Shown piece by piece: positions 51,104 through 60,416 of a DNA stretch of 64,000 nucleotides. Positions within the stretch are counted from its first letter, which is position 1. Each line of letters starts with the position of its first letter. Source of the DNA: Candidatus Brevundimonas phytovorans (lineage in GTDB: Bacteria > Pseudomonadota > Alphaproteobacteria > Caulobacterales > Caulobacteraceae); contig CP119309.1 of NCBI GenBank assembly GCA_029203145.1, positions 1,079,001-1,143,000 on the forward strand. The letters run 5' to 3'. The notes beneath the pieces were generated by a model. It searched no databases and had not been told where the DNA came from. It saw nothing but the letters and a program-made list of their open reading frames with translations. The position numbers and the translations under genes were made by a program.

Positions 51104-52240
51104 TCACCCAGCTTGGCGCGCCGCGAAGAAGGGCTTGATGCGGTTGAGGGCGTCCTCGACCTGGGGCGTCGAGACGGCGAAGCTGAAGCGGATGAAGCGG
51201 TGGCCGTTGACCGGGTCGAAGTCGACGCCGGGGGCGGTGGCCACGCCCGTTTCGCGCAACAGGGCCTCGCAGAAGCCGATGCTGTCGTCGGTCAGGTGGC
51301 CGATGTCGGCGTAGATGTAGAAGGCGCCGTCCGGCGGAGCGATGGAGCGCAGGCCCATGGCGGGCAGGGCGTCGAGCATCAGGGCGCGGTTGGCGCGATA
51401 GACGTCGATATTGGCCTCCAACTCGTCCTCGCAGTCCATGGCGATCAGGCCGGCGTGCTGGCTGAGCGTGGCGGGCGTCAGGAACATGTTGCCGACGCGG
51501 GCGCGGGCCTGGGGCACCTCGGCCTCGGGCAGGAGCAGCCAGCCCAGGCGCCAGCCCGCCATGCTCCAGTATTTGGAGAAGCTGTTGACGATCAGGGCGT
51601 TCGGCTCGAACTGCAGCATGGACGGCGTCGGGCCGGTGTAGGACAGGCCGTGGTAGATCTCGTCCGAGATGACCGAGATGTTGCGCTCGCGGCAGACCTC
51701 GGCGATGGCCTTGAGCTCGGCCTCGGGGATGATGGTGCCGGTCGGGTTGGCGGGGCTGGCGATGATGACGCCAGCGGGCGCGGGATCGAGAGCGCGGAGG
51801 GCCTCGGCGGTCAACTGGAAGCGCACCTCGGGGCCGCAGTCGATCTCGACCGGCGCCATGTGCAGGGCCTTCAGGGTGTTGCGATAGGCGACGTAGCCGG
51901 GACGCGCGATGGCCACCCGGTCGCCGGGCTGGAAACGCATCATCAGCGCCAGCACCAGGGCGGGCGAGGCGCCCGCCGTCATGACGACCCGCTCGGGATC
52001 GACGCTGACGCCGTAGCGGTCGTCGTAGAGCTTGGCGATGCGGGCGCGCAGGGCCGGGCTTTCCCAGTAGCCGCCGGGCTCTGAGTCCAGAATGCGGTGC
52101 GCCTGGGCGATGGCGGCGTCGGGCGCGCCGGTCGAGGGCTGGCCGAACTCCATATGGATGATGGAGCGGCCCTGGGCCTTCAGCTCATGGGCCAGTCGGC
52201 TGACGCTGATGGCGCGGAAGGGGTCGATTTCAACGGTCAT
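51104..52240 (-). CDS. PLP-dependent aminotransferase (class I/II)
   Basis: A 378-residue fold-type I aminotransferase. The PLP lysine is in VNSFSKYWSMAGWRLGWLL. Other landmarks are HMEFGQPSTGAPDAAI, ASPANPTGTIIPEAEL, ISDEIYHGLSYTG and the substrate-carboxylate Arg in HRFIRFSFA. The chosen ATG (52240) overlaps the ksgA stop by four bases. The substrate is not evident; aspartate, aromatic or alanine-type acceptors are possible. Confidence 0.9.
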   Translation of the reverse strand: MTVEIDPFRAISVSRLAHELKAQGRSIIHMEFGQPSTGAPDAAIAQAHRILDSEPGGYWESPALRARIAKLYDDRYGVSVDPERVVMTAGASPALVLALMMRFQPGDRVAIARPGYVAYRNTLKALHMAPVEIDCGPEVRFQLTAEALRALDPAPAGVIIASPANPTGTIIPEAELKAIAEVCRERNISVISDEIYHGLSYTGPTPSMLQFEPNALIVNSFSKYWSMAGWRLGWLLLPEAEVPQARARVGNMFLTPATLSQHAGLIAMDCEDELEANIDVYRANRALMLDALPAMGLRSIAPPDGAFYIYADIGHLTDDSIGFCEALLRETGVATAPGVDFDPVNGHRFIRFSFAVSTPQVEDALNRIKPFFAARQAG

Positions 52241-53046
52241 TGCAGGGCGTCGGCCAGGCGGAGGAAGCCGGCGATGTCGATGACTTCGGCGCGGGCGTCG
52301 GGTTCGATGCCGGCGGCTTCGCACAGGGCGGCGCCGCCGAGTTGCTTCAGGCTGGAGCGCAGCATCTTGCGGCGCTGGCCAAAGGCGGCGGCGGTGACGC
52401 GCTCCAGCTTCTTCAGCCGCTCGGGCGAGGGGCGATCGGCCAGCGGGACCACATGCACGACCGCGGAGGCCACCTTGGGCGGCGGGGTGAAGGCGGCGGC
52501 GGGCAGGTGCATGACGATGCGGGCCTCGGCCACGGCCTGGGTGATGACGGCCAGACGGCCATAGGCGTCGTCGCCGGGGCCGGCCACGATGCGCTCGGCC
52601 ACTTCCTTCTGGAACATCAGGGTCAGGGCGCAAGGCTGCCACGGCCCGGTCAGCCATTTGATCAGCAGGGGGGTGCCGACGTTATAGGGCAGGTTCGACA
52701 CCAGATGGGTCGGGCCGTCGGCCAGTTGCGCCTCGCGCACGTTCAGGGCGTCGCCCTCGACGATGGTCAGGCGGCCGGAGCCGTCGTCCAGTTCGCTGAG
52801 CAGGGGGATGAAGCGGGGGTCCTTCTCGACCAGAACCACGCGCCCTGCGTCGCTTTCCAGAATGGCGCGGGTCAGGCCGCCGGGGCCGGGGCCGACCTCG
52901 ATCACGGCGCGGCCCTCGAAGGGACCGGCGTAGCGGACGATCTTGCGCGTCACATTGAGGTCCAGCAGGAAATGCTGGCCGAAGCTCTTCTTGGCCAGCA
53001 GGCCGTGGGCGTCGAGCGTTTCGCGAAGGGAGGGAAGGTCCGTCAT
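52237..53046 (-). CDS. rsmA: 16S rRNA dimethyladenosine transferase
   Basis: A 269-residue methyltransferase (KsgA/RsmA) dimethylating two adjacent adenosines in helix 45 of 16S rRNA. It has KKSFGQHFLLDLNVTRKIV, the SAM motif VIEVGPGPGGLTRAIL, the catalytic NLPYNVGTPLLIKWL and the C-terminal helical domain (FGQRRKMLRSSLKQLGG). It is nine bases downstream of pdxA and overlaps the aminotransferase start. Confidence 0.97.
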   Translation of the reverse strand: MTDLPSLRETLDAHGLLAKKSFGQHFLLDLNVTRKIVRYAGPFEGRAVIEVGPGPGGLTRAILESDAGRVVLVEKDPRFIPLLSELDDGSGRLTIVEGDALNVREAQLADGPTHLVSNLPYNVGTPLLIKWLTGPWQPCALTLMFQKEVAERIVAGPGDDAYGRLAVITQAVAEARIVMHLPAAAFTPPPKVASAVVHVVPLADRPSPERLKKLERVTAAAFGQRRKMLRSSLKQLGGAALCEAAGIEPDARAEVIDIAGFLRLADALQ

Positions 53047-53055
53047 ACGGACGCC

Positions 53056-54075
53056 TTAGCGCGTGGCGCGCGCCGCCGCCATCTCTGAAGCCAGTCGCAC
53101 GGCGGCGATGAAGCTGTCGGCGCGGGCGATGCCCTTGCCGGCGATGTCGAAGCCGGTGCCGTGGTCGGGCGAGGTGCGGACGATGGGCAGGCCGAGCGTG
53201 GCGTTGACCCCGCCCCAGAAGTCCAGCGTCTTGACCGGGATCAGGGCCTGATCGTGATAGAGGCAGACCGTCGCGTCATAGCGGGCGCGGGCTTCGTCGT
53301 GGAACAGGGTGTCGGCGGGCAGGGGATCGGTGATGTTCAGCCCCTCGGCGCGCAGGGCGGCGGCGGCTGGGCGCAGGATCTCGATCTCTTGCAGGCCGAT
53401 CGAGCCGCCTTCGCCCGCGTGAGGGTTCAGGGCGGCCATGGCCAGGCGCGGAGCGACGATGCCGAAATCGCGCTTCATCGATTCGTGGACGACGCGGGCG
53501 ACGCGCATGACGCGGTCCGCCGTCACCAGCTCGGGCAGTTGGTCGATGGCGACGTGGATAGTCACCAGACAGGCGCGCAGATCCTTGGCCGTCAGCATCA
53601 TGACCGGGCCGCGCGTACCGCTGAACGGCATGTCGGCGGTCAGTTCGGCGATGAACTCGGTGTGGCCGGGGAAGCGGAAGCCCGAGGCGTACATGGGCGC
53701 CTTGGCGATGGGGGCGGTGACGACGCCGGAGCCTTCGCCCGAGATGACCAGATCAACAGCGCGCTCGATCCAGTCGGCCACGGCGACGGCGTTGCGCGGA
53801 TCGGGCTGGCCCGGCGTGACCGGGGCGGGGGCCGGGTGGTGCAGGACGGGAATGGCGCGGCCAAAGACGGCGGCGGCCTCTGACGGGCTGAAGATCTGCT
53901 CGACCTTGACGCCGTGCCCGGCCAGCACGTCGGCGTCGCCGATGACGGCGAAGGGTGTGACGGGGGCGAGCGGGCCGGGCGGCGTGGCCAGAATGGGCCA
54001 CGCCTTGGCGATGATCTCTGGCCCCACGCCGGCGGGGTCGCCCATCGTTACGATGAGCGGCCGCCCGGTCGTCAT
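53056..54075 (-). CDS. pdxA: 4-hydroxythreonine-4-phosphate dehydrogenase
   Basis: A 339-residue NAD-dependent enzyme of pyridoxal phosphate synthesis. It begins LIVTMGDPAGVGPEIIAKAW and has the metal and substrate histidines in FPGHTEFIAELT, ALNPHAGEGGSIG and LYHDQALIPVKTLDF, with the C-terminal RTSPDHGTGFDIAGKG. Start ATG and surA stop overlap by four bases. PLP made here is used by alr and the aminotransferase, among many others. Confidence 0.97.
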   Translation of the reverse strand: MTTGRPLIVTMGDPAGVGPEIIAKAWPILATPPGPLAPVTPFAVIGDADVLAGHGVKVEQIFSPSEAAAVFGRAIPVLHHPAPAPVTPGQPDPRNAVAVADWIERAVDLVISGEGSGVVTAPIAKAPMYASGFRFPGHTEFIAELTADMPFSGTRGPVMMLTAKDLRACLVTIHVAIDQLPELVTADRVMRVARVVHESMKRDFGIVAPRLAMAALNPHAGEGGSIGLQEIEILRPAAAALRAEGLNITDPLPADTLFHDEARARYDATVCLYHDQALIPVKTLDFWGGVNATLGLPIVRTSPDHGTGFDIAGKGIARADSFIAAVRLASEMAAARATR

Positions 54076-55412
54076 TGCTTGACTTCGATCAGGGCGTCGG
54101 CCCGCAGGTCGCGCAGATAGCGGCGGCCCAGCATGGCGTAGTTCTGATTTTGCAGGCGGGCTTCGACCTGTTGCGCTGAGGGTGCTTCCGGGCCGCCGAG
54201 ACGGCGACCGCAGACGGCGAGCAGGTGGACGCCCAGCGGGCTGCGGACGACGCTGCTGACCGAGCCGACGTCGGCAGAGCGGGCGACCTGCTGGAACTGC
54301 GGCAGGAGGTTGGCCACGTCGCTTTCGCCCAGGTCGGCGCCGAGAAGGCCCTGTTCCGAACGGGCGCGCTCAAGGATGTTGTCGCAGGTCAGGCCGGTGC
54401 GCAGGGCCTCCAGACGCTGGCTCGCGGCGGCGACTTCGGCCTCGCTGGCGGTTTCCGGCAGTTCGACCATGACCTGCTTCATCTGAACCAGGCTGGTGGC
54501 CGCGCCGGAACGCTTGTCACGCATGTAAAGGATATAGACGCCGCCATCGACGGGGATGGGATTGGACAGCTGGCCGACCTCCAGCGTCTCCATCGCCTGT
54601 TGCAGGGCGGGCTGGACCGAACCTTGAACCACCCAGCCGGCGTCGCCGCCGCGGGCCGCCGAAGGGGCGGCGGAGAACTGTCGGGCGACGGCCATGAAGG
54701 GCGCGCCCTGGATCATCTGCTGGACCAGTTGGCGGGCGCCGTTGACGGCTTCCTGCATACCGCCGACGCGGTTGGCCTCGATGTAGATTTCGCCGACCAG
54801 ATATTGAGGCTTGGTCGCCGACTCGGTCAGTTGGCGCATGGCCTGCTCGACCTGAGCGCGCGTCACCTTGGCGCGGTCGCGGAAGCGGCCGCCGACCAGT
54901 TCGCGCCAGCCGATCTCGGTGCGAAGCTGCTCGCGGAAGGCCTGGGGACGGATGCCGCCCTGTTCCAGGAAGGCCATGTAGTTTTCAGGCGTCGTCCCAG
55001 CCTCGCGGGCCATGCCGGCGATTTCCTGATCCACTTCGGCGTCAGAAATCTTGAGCTGTTCGAACTTGGTGAGTTCGGCGGCCTGAAGATGCTGTTCGAT
55101 CAGGTCGTTCAGCGCCTGTTGCTGGATGGCGCCGATGTTTTCTTCGGTCGGCTGGACCTGGGTCATGGCCATCAGGACCAGCATCCGCTGACGCAGGTCG
55201 AAGCCGGTGATGATCCGGTCATTGACGGTGGCGATGATGCCGTCGGACATGCGGAACTGCGGCGCGGCGGCGCGCGCGCGTTGCGGCGCCTCCTCGGCGG
55301 CGGGGTTCAGGGTGCCGGCGGCGGGGGCCGTCTGGGCCAAGGACGGTCCGACAGCCGTGCAGGCCATGAGCGCGGCCATTGCCACGCCGGTCGTGTAACG
55401 CATCAAACGCAT
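54072..55412 (-). CDS. surA: SurA-like periplasmic peptidyl-prolyl isomerase
   Basis: A 446-residue exported chaperone for outer-membrane proteins. The ATG at 55412 opens a signal peptide (RYTTGVAMAALMACTAVGPSLAQ). The SurA_N helical domain (ATVNDRIITGFDLRQRMLVL; ALNDLIEQHLQAAELTKF) is followed by a parvulin domain (QFSAAPSAARGGDAGWVVQGSVQPALQQAMETLEVGQLSNPI). A second PPIase-like segment is weak. Placement between lptD and pdxA is the classic proteobacterial order. Confidence 0.92.
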   Translation of the reverse strand: MRLMRYTTGVAMAALMACTAVGPSLAQTAPAAGTLNPAAEEAPQRARAAAPQFRMSDGIIATVNDRIITGFDLRQRMLVLMAMTQVQPTEENIGAIQQQALNDLIEQHLQAAELTKFEQLKISDAEVDQEIAGMAREAGTTPENYMAFLEQGGIRPQAFREQLRTEIGWRELVGGRFRDRAKVTRAQVEQAMRQLTESATKPQYLVGEIYIEANRVGGMQEAVNGARQLVQQMIQGAPFMAVARQFSAAPSAARGGDAGWVVQGSVQPALQQAMETLEVGQLSNPIPVDGGVYILYMRDKRSGAATSLVQMKQVMVELPETASEAEVAAASQRLEALRTGLTCDNILERARSEQGLLGADLGESDVANLLPQFQQVARSADVGSVSSVVRSPLGVHLLAVCGRRLGGPEAPSAQQVEARLQNQNYAMLGRRYLRDLRADALIEVKQ

Positions 55413-55507
55413 CGTCAGTCCTGATTCCCTAAAGCGGTCTCGACACGGATCGGCGGCGCCATCAGACGTTCCGAGCCATCTTGGGCGCACGCCCCTGCAC
55501 GCCATGC

Positions 55508-57985
55508 TTACCGCATATCATTTCGATCATAACCTGAACCTCCGAAAGTGGCGAGGTTAAGTCGGATATAGACGCCCTCGGAGGGGCCGGTCGGGCGCAC
55601 GCGGGTGTTGTCGCGGCGCCAGCCCAGTTCGAATCGGAAACAGTCGTCGTCGAACAACAGGCCGACTTCGGAGCGGGTGATGACGTCGCGTTCCAGGTCG
55701 GCGATGCCGTTGACCGCCACGCCCCAGTTCCCGTGGACGAATTGCTGGCCGGAAAGCTGAACGAATTCATAGTTGCGGTTGAGCGGGCCGGCGACCGGGT
55801 TCGAGCGGTCGATGATGTAGCTCATGCTGGCCGCGTTGCGACGCCCCCAGCGCCCGTCCACGGTCGTTTCCGCGCGGCGAACCTCGCCGCTGCCGTCCAC
55901 GGTGGCGTGGAACCAGCCGCGGATACGGTCCGAAGGCGAGAAGGTCGCCTGAACGACCCAGTCGGAGGTGCGCGACGCGACACCGGCGGGATCATAGAGG
56001 CGGGCCGGATCGTCCGGGATCGGCGTCAGGAACTCGCGCTGGTCGTCAGCGCGGATGCTGCGGCCCAAGAACAGGCTGGCGGAGCGCATATCGTCCCAGC
56101 GCAGAGTGGCGCGGGCGCCGGCGGTGAAGCGCACGCCGCCTTCCATCAGGTCCTGACCGGGGAAGCGATCCATGCGGAACAGGGAGGTCTCGTCCAGTTC
56201 CAGCGTCTGGCTGTCTTCGTTGGGGATGCGCGGGTCCAGATCGGCCCTGGTCGAGGCGGACAACTGGGCCATCGGCTCCAGAATCAGGTCGGAAGAGGCG
56301 CTGAGGCGGCGATAGAGCGGATAGCTGACGTCCACGCCGGCGCTGGCGCGGCCGCGCGACAGAACGTCGGAGGTCTGACCCAGCATGGGCGGCAGGTCGT
56401 CGACGGAATAGACGTCCAGGCGGGCGTCCACAAAGGGCTCCCACCGCAGGCCCATCGGGGTGATGATGGTCCGTCGCCAGTCGACCTGGCCGGTGATGCG
56501 GCGGCTGTCCACGCCCGGGAGGCCATCGGTCGGGCCGACAGGGATCAGTTCCGGGCGCAGGGTGGGGAAGCCGACATAGGCGTCGCGGGTCAGGGCGACC
56601 GCCGAACCGCGCAGGCGCAGGCGTCCGCCGAAGACGGGACCTTCCGGCTCCCACCGGGCGTCGATGATGGGCGCCACCAGAGGCAGGGTGTTCTCGCGCT
56701 CGAACACCTTGAAGCCGTCAGGGTCGCGGAAATCCGTCGCCGAATAGCGCGGGTCCAGTCGCAGGCTCTGGATCGAGAAGGCGGCCACCGACAGATAGGA
56801 CCGCTCGGTCTGGCGTTCCGCGTAGACCTGGCTGATCAGGCGGCGGCGGTCGCCGTAATAGAGGCCGTTGTCCTGATAGGGAGAACTGACGTCGTAACGG
56901 TCGAACAGGGTCTTGTCCGACACCCGCTCGGCGGTGAAGCCGAAGCGCCAGGGGCCTTCGATATCGAACTTGCCGTGGGCCAGAAGGTAGCTGCGGCTGG
57001 TGCGGTCGCCGAAGCGGACATTGCTTTCAGTGTCGCCGTCGCCGTCCAGGTCGAAGTCGCCGAAGTTGCGGCCATAGGTGTAGCCGCCGCGCGCGACGAT
57101 GGTCCCGGTCTCGAACCGGCGACGCCATTGCAGGTTCAGCAGGGGCGCAACCTTGGTGTTGATCTGCGGACTGATCAGCCAGTCCTCGGACGGCGACACC
57201 ACCACCAGATAGGGCGCCTCGACCGAGCCTCCGCGGCCTTCGTCCCAGTCCACGCGAGGGATCAGGAAGCCCGAGGCGCGATCGACGCTGGGATCGGGGT
57301 GCGCAAACGCCGGCAGGTAGAAGACCGGCACCCCGCCGACGCGGAAGACCACGTTGCGATACAGGATGGCGCGCAGGTCCTGATCCTGGACCGCCTTGTC
57401 GGCCTCGATGGAGACGCTGGGCTGCTTGGGCCCGTCCACGTCGCAGATCGGGCAGGGGGTGAAGATGACCCGGTTCAGTTCGCTGACGTGTTCCGAACGG
57501 CGCACGGCGGTGGCGGCCATCAGGCTGGCGCCGTTGGCCAGGCGCAGCGCCAGATCGACGGCGACGCCGGCGGTGAAGTCGGAATCCAGTTCGACACGGC
57601 TGGCGTGAAGGACGGCGCCGTCGGGGGCGACCACTTCGGCGCGACCGGCGGCGGTCGCGACGCCGCTTTTCAGGTCGTAGGTGACTTCTTCGGCGCGGAT
57701 GCTGTGGTCGCGGGTGCGCGCGAAGACGCGGTCCTCAGGCGTGCCGCGGGCGGTGACGACATCGCCTTCGCGGCTGGCGGCGTCGGCGTTCACATAGAGG
57801 CTGCCGGGCGTCAGGCCGTCGGCGCCCGGCGTCGTCGGCGGGGGCGCAGCCGCGGAAGGCTGGGCCGCCTCCTGTGTCGCCTCTTGGGCCAGGGCCGGCA
57901 GGGCGGGCATGCACGCCATCAGCGCCGCGCCGGCCAGGAGCCGGACGCGCAGGGCTCCCTCACGGGGAATGCGGCGATCACTCAT
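55508..57985 (-). CDS. lptD: LPS-assembly protein LptD
   Basis: An 825-residue outer-membrane barrel that inserts LPS into the outer leaflet. After a signal peptide (LLAGAALMACMPALPALAQ), an OstA/LptA-like domain occupies about residues 50-160 (YDLKSGVATAAGRAEVVAPDGAVLHASRVELD). The barrel follows (FLIPRVDWDEGRGGSVEAPYLVVVSPSEDWLISPQINTK). Cysteines in FTPCPICDVD and in the C-terminal DDDCFRFELGW could form the maturation disulfides. ATG 57985 is preferred; one at 58000 adds five residues. Confidence 0.95.
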   Translation of the reverse strand: MSDRRIPREGALRVRLLAGAALMACMPALPALAQEATQEAAQPSAAAPPPTTPGADGLTPGSLYVNADAASREGDVVTARGTPEDRVFARTRDHSIRAEEVTYDLKSGVATAAGRAEVVAPDGAVLHASRVELDSDFTAGVAVDLALRLANGASLMAATAVRRSEHVSELNRVIFTPCPICDVDGPKQPSVSIEADKAVQDQDLRAILYRNVVFRVGGVPVFYLPAFAHPDPSVDRASGFLIPRVDWDEGRGGSVEAPYLVVVSPSEDWLISPQINTKVAPLLNLQWRRRFETGTIVARGGYTYGRNFGDFDLDGDGDTESNVRFGDRTSRSYLLAHGKFDIEGPWRFGFTAERVSDKTLFDRYDVSSPYQDNGLYYGDRRRLISQVYAERQTERSYLSVAAFSIQSLRLDPRYSATDFRDPDGFKVFERENTLPLVAPIIDARWEPEGPVFGGRLRLRGSAVALTRDAYVGFPTLRPELIPVGPTDGLPGVDSRRITGQVDWRRTIITPMGLRWEPFVDARLDVYSVDDLPPMLGQTSDVLSRGRASAGVDVSYPLYRRLSASSDLILEPMAQLSASTRADLDPRIPNEDSQTLELDETSLFRMDRFPGQDLMEGGVRFTAGARATLRWDDMRSASLFLGRSIRADDQREFLTPIPDDPARLYDPAGVASRTSDWVVQATFSPSDRIRGWFHATVDGSGEVRRAETTVDGRWGRRNAASMSYIIDRSNPVAGPLNRNYEFVQLSGQQFVHGNWGVAVNGIADLERDVITRSEVGLLFDDDCFRFELGWRRDNTRVRPTGPSEGVYIRLNLATFGGSGYDRNDMR

Positions 57986-58026
57986 GCGGAATCCACTCAT
58001 TTGCCGGGCGACCGGAAACCGTCCGA

Positions 58027-59130
58027 TTAGCCGTCTTCTGTATAGAACAGCAAGGTAAAGGCGGCGAGCGCCGTCAATACAGGCGGCAGCCAGGCCGCGA
58101 GGAAGGGCGGCACGACCTCCGCCGAGCCCATGGCCGACGAAAACTGGTTCACGAAGAAGAAGGCGAAGCCCAGCACCACGGCCGCCACGGTCATCCGCGC
58201 CAGATCCCCCAGACGCATCAGGCGCAGCGAGAAGGCGGCGGCCAGAATCGACATGGCGGCGAACATCAGGGGCGTCGCCAGAAGCTGTTGCAGGCGCAGT
58301 CGATAGGCGGTCGAGGCGAAACCGGCGTCCTCGATTCGCTGGATCTGGTTGGGCAGGGACCAGAAGGGCGTCGACTGGGGCCGGGCGAATCGCTGGAACG
58401 CTTCTTCGTCGGCCAGGTTCGAGGGCAGGTCGAGGGTGGCGTAGCGCACGGCGCGTTGCCCCGTCTGAGCCCCGGTGGCGTCCGTCAGGCGCCAGCGGCC
58501 GGCGGTCAGCGACGCCGTGGCGGCGTCGATGCGCTCGGTGAAGGTGCGCCTGCCGTCCGGGGTGGTGGTGTAGATGAAGAAGCTGGCGTCCAGCAGGCGG
58601 CCGCTGGCCGGGTCCTGTCGTCCGCCGCGAATGATCATCTGCCGGGCGGCGTCGCCTTCCCGCAGCCAGACGGCCTGTTGCGCCTCCAAGCCGGGGGTCG
58701 AGCCGGAAATACGGCCCCGCTCGCGCTGCCACAGGCCGTCGCCCGCGGCCGCCATGGGACCGAAGACGGTGACGCTGACAACGCCCAGCACCAGGGCGGC
58801 GCCGGCGGCCGGCAGGACGAAGCGCCAGGCCGAGACGCCGGCCGCGCGCATGGCGATCAACTCGCTGCGGCGGTTCAGGCCGACGAAGGCCGCCAGGGTG
58901 CCGAACAGGAAAACGAAGGGCAGAAGCTGGATGATGACGCTGGGCGACTTCAGCAGCACCAGGCCGAAGATGCGGGCTCCGGACAACTCGCCGGACGAGT
59001 TCAGCCCGCGCGACACCTCGACGAAGTCGATCAGCATCACCAGGGCGGAGATGATCGCCAGAGCGACGGCCAGCGCGCGGAACTGCTGGACCAGGACGTA
59101 GCGCTCGATGCGGCCGAGACGGAGCCTCAT
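58027..59130 (-). CDS. lptG: LPS export ABC transporter permease LptG
   Basis: A 367-residue permease of the LptB2FG exporter. The N-terminal RLRLGRIERYVLVQQFRALAVALAIISALVMLIDFVE is characteristic, with three N-terminal and three C-terminal helices around a periplasmic jellyroll (WLREGDAARQMIIRGGR). The C-terminal helices (LLATPLMFAAMSILAAAFSLR; VLGFAFFFVNQFSSAMG) are typical. It overlaps lptF by four bases. Confidence 0.95.
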   Translation of the reverse strand: MRLRLGRIERYVLVQQFRALAVALAIISALVMLIDFVEVSRGLNSSGELSGARIFGLVLLKSPSVIIQLLPFVFLFGTLAAFVGLNRRSELIAMRAAGVSAWRFVLPAAGAALVLGVVSVTVFGPMAAAGDGLWQRERGRISGSTPGLEAQQAVWLREGDAARQMIIRGGRQDPASGRLLDASFFIYTTTPDGRRTFTERIDAATASLTAGRWRLTDATGAQTGQRAVRYATLDLPSNLADEEAFQRFARPQSTPFWSLPNQIQRIEDAGFASTAYRLRLQQLLATPLMFAAMSILAAAFSLRLMRLGDLARMTVAAVVLGFAFFFVNQFSSAMGSAEVVPPFLAAWLPPVLTALAAFTLLFYTEDG

Positions 59131-60260
59131 GCGAACCTCGCCTTGAAACGCTCATAGGGGGCCCAGACTCGCCGCCGGTGCGGCTTGAGCGCGCGGAACA
59201 GCAGACGCAGGGCGACGAAGCTGACGCCCAGCGGCAGCAGGTATTGCAGCAGGTTCAGCGCCCCGTTCCAGGCGCTGGCGGCGACCAGGCCGTATCCGAC
59301 GACGCGCACCACCAGAAACACGCCCGCCGCCTTGGCGATGCGGCCGCTGTAGCCGGTCCGGCTGAAGGAACCGCCCAGGATGGCGGTCAGGGCCAGGGCC
59401 ATGGCCGCCAGGGCGTAGAGGGGCGAGGCCAGGCGCGAATGCGCCTCGGCCATCAGTTCGCCGCGCGTGCCGGCGCTTTCCAGCAGAGCAGGCGTGGGAT
59501 CGAACAGTTCCGTCAGCCACAGATCGGACGGCTTGAAGCGGATGCGCTCGGTCGTCTTGGTGTAGGGCGACAGGTCGAAGACCTGCTGGTCGAACGACAG
59601 CTGGTTCAGCACGTCGCGCGACGAATAGCGCTGCATAGAGCCGTTCTGCATGGTCAGGATCGGGACCCCGTCGATGCGGCCGAAGCGGGCGGTTTCGGCG
59701 TCCCAGGTCGTCACCGTCTTGCCGTTGTCGAGATAGACGAACAGGTTCTTCAGCAGGCCGTTCTGCTCGATCTGCTGCACATAGACGGTCAGGCCGCCAG
59801 GGCCCTGAACGAAGCGGCCTTCCTCGACCAGCAGGGCGGCGAGATCGGTGCGGATGGCGAAGGCCTGACGCCGCGCCTCGCGCTGGGCCCAGGGTTGGAC
59901 GAAGACGTTGGAGAGAAGGGCGACCACGGCCACGATGACCGCGATCTGGACCGCGGGCCGGATCAGCGACCAGCGGCTGACGCCCGCCGCATAGGCGGCG
60001 GTCAGTTCCTGCTCGCGTTGCAGCCGTGTCAGGGCGATCAGGGCGCCGACGAACAGGCCGATGGGCAGGATGACGGCGATTAACTGGGGCAGGGTCAGCA
60101 GGGTCAGCTTGGCCATGACCCAGATGCTCTGGCCGCGCTCGACGATGACCTCGAGCTGATCGAGGCTCTGGCTCAACAGGCCGATTCCGGCCAGCGCCGC
60201 GCACGCCGCCACGACGGGCAGACCGATCTGGCGGAAAAGATAGCCCTGAATCAGCGTCAT
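59127..60260 (-). CDS. lptF: LPS export ABC transporter permease LptF
   Basis: A 377-residue permease partner of LptG. MTLIQGYLFRQIGLPVVAACAALAGIGLLSQSLDQLEVIVERG at 60260 is the family start; a longer frame from 60701 runs into pepA. Six membrane helices flank the periplasmic domain (EEGRFVQGPGGLTVYVQQIEQNGLLKNLFVYLD). It heads the probable lptF-lptG-lptD-surA-pdxA-rsmA-aminotransferase unit and is divergent from pepA (156-bp gap). Confidence 0.95.
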   Translation of the reverse strand: MTLIQGYLFRQIGLPVVAACAALAGIGLLSQSLDQLEVIVERGQSIWVMAKLTLLTLPQLIAVILPIGLFVGALIALTRLQREQELTAAYAAGVSRWSLIRPAVQIAVIVAVVALLSNVFVQPWAQREARRQAFAIRTDLAALLVEEGRFVQGPGGLTVYVQQIEQNGLLKNLFVYLDNGKTVTTWDAETARFGRIDGVPILTMQNGSMQRYSSRDVLNQLSFDQQVFDLSPYTKTTERIRFKPSDLWLTELFDPTPALLESAGTRGELMAEAHSRLASPLYALAAMALALTAILGGSFSRTGYSGRIAKAAGVFLVVRVVGYGLVAASAWNGALNLLQYLLPLGVSFVALRLLFRALKPHRRRVWAPYERFKARFA

Positions 60261-60416
60261 GGTCTGGAAAGAAAGGGTTTTGGGGGCGAGCGAGTTGCAG
60301 CCGCGAGCGATGCGGGCCATGTAATACACATCCGAGCGCAACGGCGAAACAGCCGGTGCGCCCATGTCTGATTCAAGCACGACCGGGGCATAGAACCTCG
60401 GCCTGGAGTAGGTTTC

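Noticed and set aside
55733..58030. 765-codon plus-strand frame opposite lptD
   Set aside because: Antisense shadow; no signal, motif or ribosome-binding site.
55508..59155. A 1215-codon minus-strand frame covering lptD and most of lptG
   Set aside because: Only the part from 57985 matches LptD. The upstream part is a shadow frame of lptG.
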